Assembly: GCF_022827545.1 (NCBI RefSeq)
Contig: NZ_CP094669.1
Location: forward strand, 3,004,001 to 3,068,000
From: Hymenobacter tibetensis
Lineage (GTDB): Bacteria > Bacteroidota > Bacteroidia > Cytophagales > Hymenobacteraceae
Length of the DNA: 64,000 bases
Reading direction: 5' to 3'
In this document: positions 63,423-64,000 of the stretch, in pieces
How positions within the stretch are numbered: the stretch's first letter is position 1
Layout of the letters: each line of letters opens with the position of its first letter
Notes under the pieces: generated by a model
The model's input: the letters and a program-made list of their open reading frames with translations, nothing else
Told to the model about the DNA's origin: nothing
The model's database searches: none
Made by a program: the position numbers and the translations under genes

Positions 63423-63723
63423 TCAGTTGTAGTTGGAAGAACAATGCTAGCCTGTGGTGATGCAGGCACTATTTCAAATGTAGAGAATTAGCCTTTCGCT
63501 GATTGGCCTTTTAGCCTCCAACATCTAAATAAAAGCTAAAACGATATAAGAATAGTGGGCAATAGTGACGAGAAGGTCGCTTCTGTTGCAGATATTGCCT
63601 TCTCGCGCTGAGTCAAACTACCTAGCGTCGTTGAGGCGGCATTCATATAGCTTGCTCAAGAAGTATTTCCTGAAAGCAGCAAGTAATCCTTGCGTTATCT
63701 ATCTCCGCAAACCTACAAGGTGC
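63423..63723. other. divergent intergenic region
   Basis: About 300 bp between the tandem amidohydrolase and the AbgB-like gene. One candidate -7 motif (minus strand, 63475-63482) is seen. No coding frame was recognised. Confidence 0.5.
63475..63482 (-). promoter_or_regulatory. putative -7 motif TACATTTG for the amidohydrolase operon
   Basis: On the minus strand TACATTTG lies 53 bp before the start at 63422 and matches TAnnTTTG. No -33 TTG is evident. Confidence 0.4.
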
Positions 63724-64000
63724 ATGAAACATACAGCTACTTACCTCTTACTACTTGGCATACTTTGCTTGTCGTCGGGGCCAGTACAAAAGGAAAAGCC
63801 AGACCGCAGCAATCCGCTTAAAGCACAGGCTACCAAGAACATCCAAAGCGCCTACCCCGAGTACCGCAAGATTGCGCTGCAAATCTGGGAGTATGCCGAG
63901 GTTGGGTACAAGGAAACCCAGAGTTCCGCCCTGCTCCAGCAAACCCTGCGTGACCAGGGCTTCGCCGTTGAAGCGGGCGTAGCTGATATTCCAACTGCTT
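63724..64000 (+). CDS. AbgB-like amidohydrolase (M20 family), 5' part only
   Basis: The first 92 codons are present and the gene runs off the right edge. MKHTATYLLLLGILCLSSG is a signal peptide. The mature part reads YPEYRKIALQIWEYAEVGYKE, then TQSSALLQQTLRDQGFAVEAGVADIPTA, the usual opening of aminobenzoyl-glutamate-utilisation-type M20 amidohydrolases. Metal ligands would lie further downstream. It is exported, unlike cytosolic E. coli AbgB. Confidence 0.85.
   Translation, partial: MKHTATYLLLLGILCLSSGPVQKEKPDRSNPLKAQATKNIQSAYPEYRKIALQIWEYAEVGYKETQSSALLQQTLRDQGFAVEAGVADIPTA

Noticed and set aside
1..64000. CRISPR arrays, rRNA and tRNA genes
   Set aside because: Looked for regularly spaced direct repeats and for conserved RNA motifs on both strands. 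None was found.

Overview
The window looks like a chromosomal segment of a Bacteroidota bacterium of the Hymenobacter type (Cytophagales). This is inferred from gene content: a type III glutamine synthetase, the large three-domain form of IspG, a Bacteroidota-style LeuRS, many short Cys-anchored lipoproteins, and several TAnnTTTG promoter -7 motifs in place of sigma70 boxes. Most of the sequence is GC-rich. The stretch from about 28 to 35.7 kb and the orphan gene near 18.5 kb are visibly more AT-rich.

Layout. 1-3391 (minus): most of a six-PAS sensor histidine kinase whose 3' end lies off the left edge. 3.7-27.3 kb: ordinary chromosomal genes, including leuS, a chromate transporter, a single-domain response regulator, a Bor-like lipoprotein overlapping an FAD-linked oxidase, long-chain acyl-CoA ligase, two HAD hydrolases, two NAD(P)-binding oxidoreductases, ispG, two thioredoxin-fold proteins, a quinone oxidoreductase and a lactonase. 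27.4-28.3 kb: a Panacea (SocA/DUF4065) protein translationally coupled to a small membrane protein, a probable toxin-antitoxin pair. 28.6-35.8 kb: an accessory patch with small lipoproteins, two paralogous SpoIIAA-like proteins, a GNAT enzyme, a short inverted-repeat element, decayed coding remnants (one resembling a phage tail tape-measure protein) and a duplicated 82-bp terminator segment at both ends of about 5 kb. 35.8-43.4 kb: glutamine synthetase III, an LTA-synthase-like sulfatase-fold membrane protein, a glycosidase-like beta-propeller protein and mtaB.

43.5-57.4 kb is dominated by a copper/heavy-metal island. On the minus strand are a CopA P-type ATPase, a membrane-anchored cupredoxin and an AraC regulator with an N-terminal CxxC metal-binding-like segment. 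On the plus strand are a Cys/His-rich exported protein, a heavy-metal-binding lipoprotein, a DUF305 protein, a CusC-like outer-membrane factor, a His-containing accessory membrane protein, a CusB adaptor, a CusA/CzcA RND pump and a small CxxC chaperone. The parts fit one job: cytoplasmic Cu(I) export by CopA, periplasmic binding and buffering by the cupredoxin, HMBD and DUF305 proteins, and export across the outer membrane by the Cus-type complex. The 380-bp divergent region between copA and the plus-strand genes holds several small dyads and two -7-like motifs.

57.6-64.0 kb: an SGNH esterase lipoprotein, a perfect 32-bp inverted repeat, a dispersed-type palindrome, two amidohydrolase-fold exported proteins (one apparently without its metal ligands, one a tandem fusion), and the start of an AbgB-like amidohydrolase that runs off the right edge. 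No rRNA, tRNA or CRISPR array was recognised.
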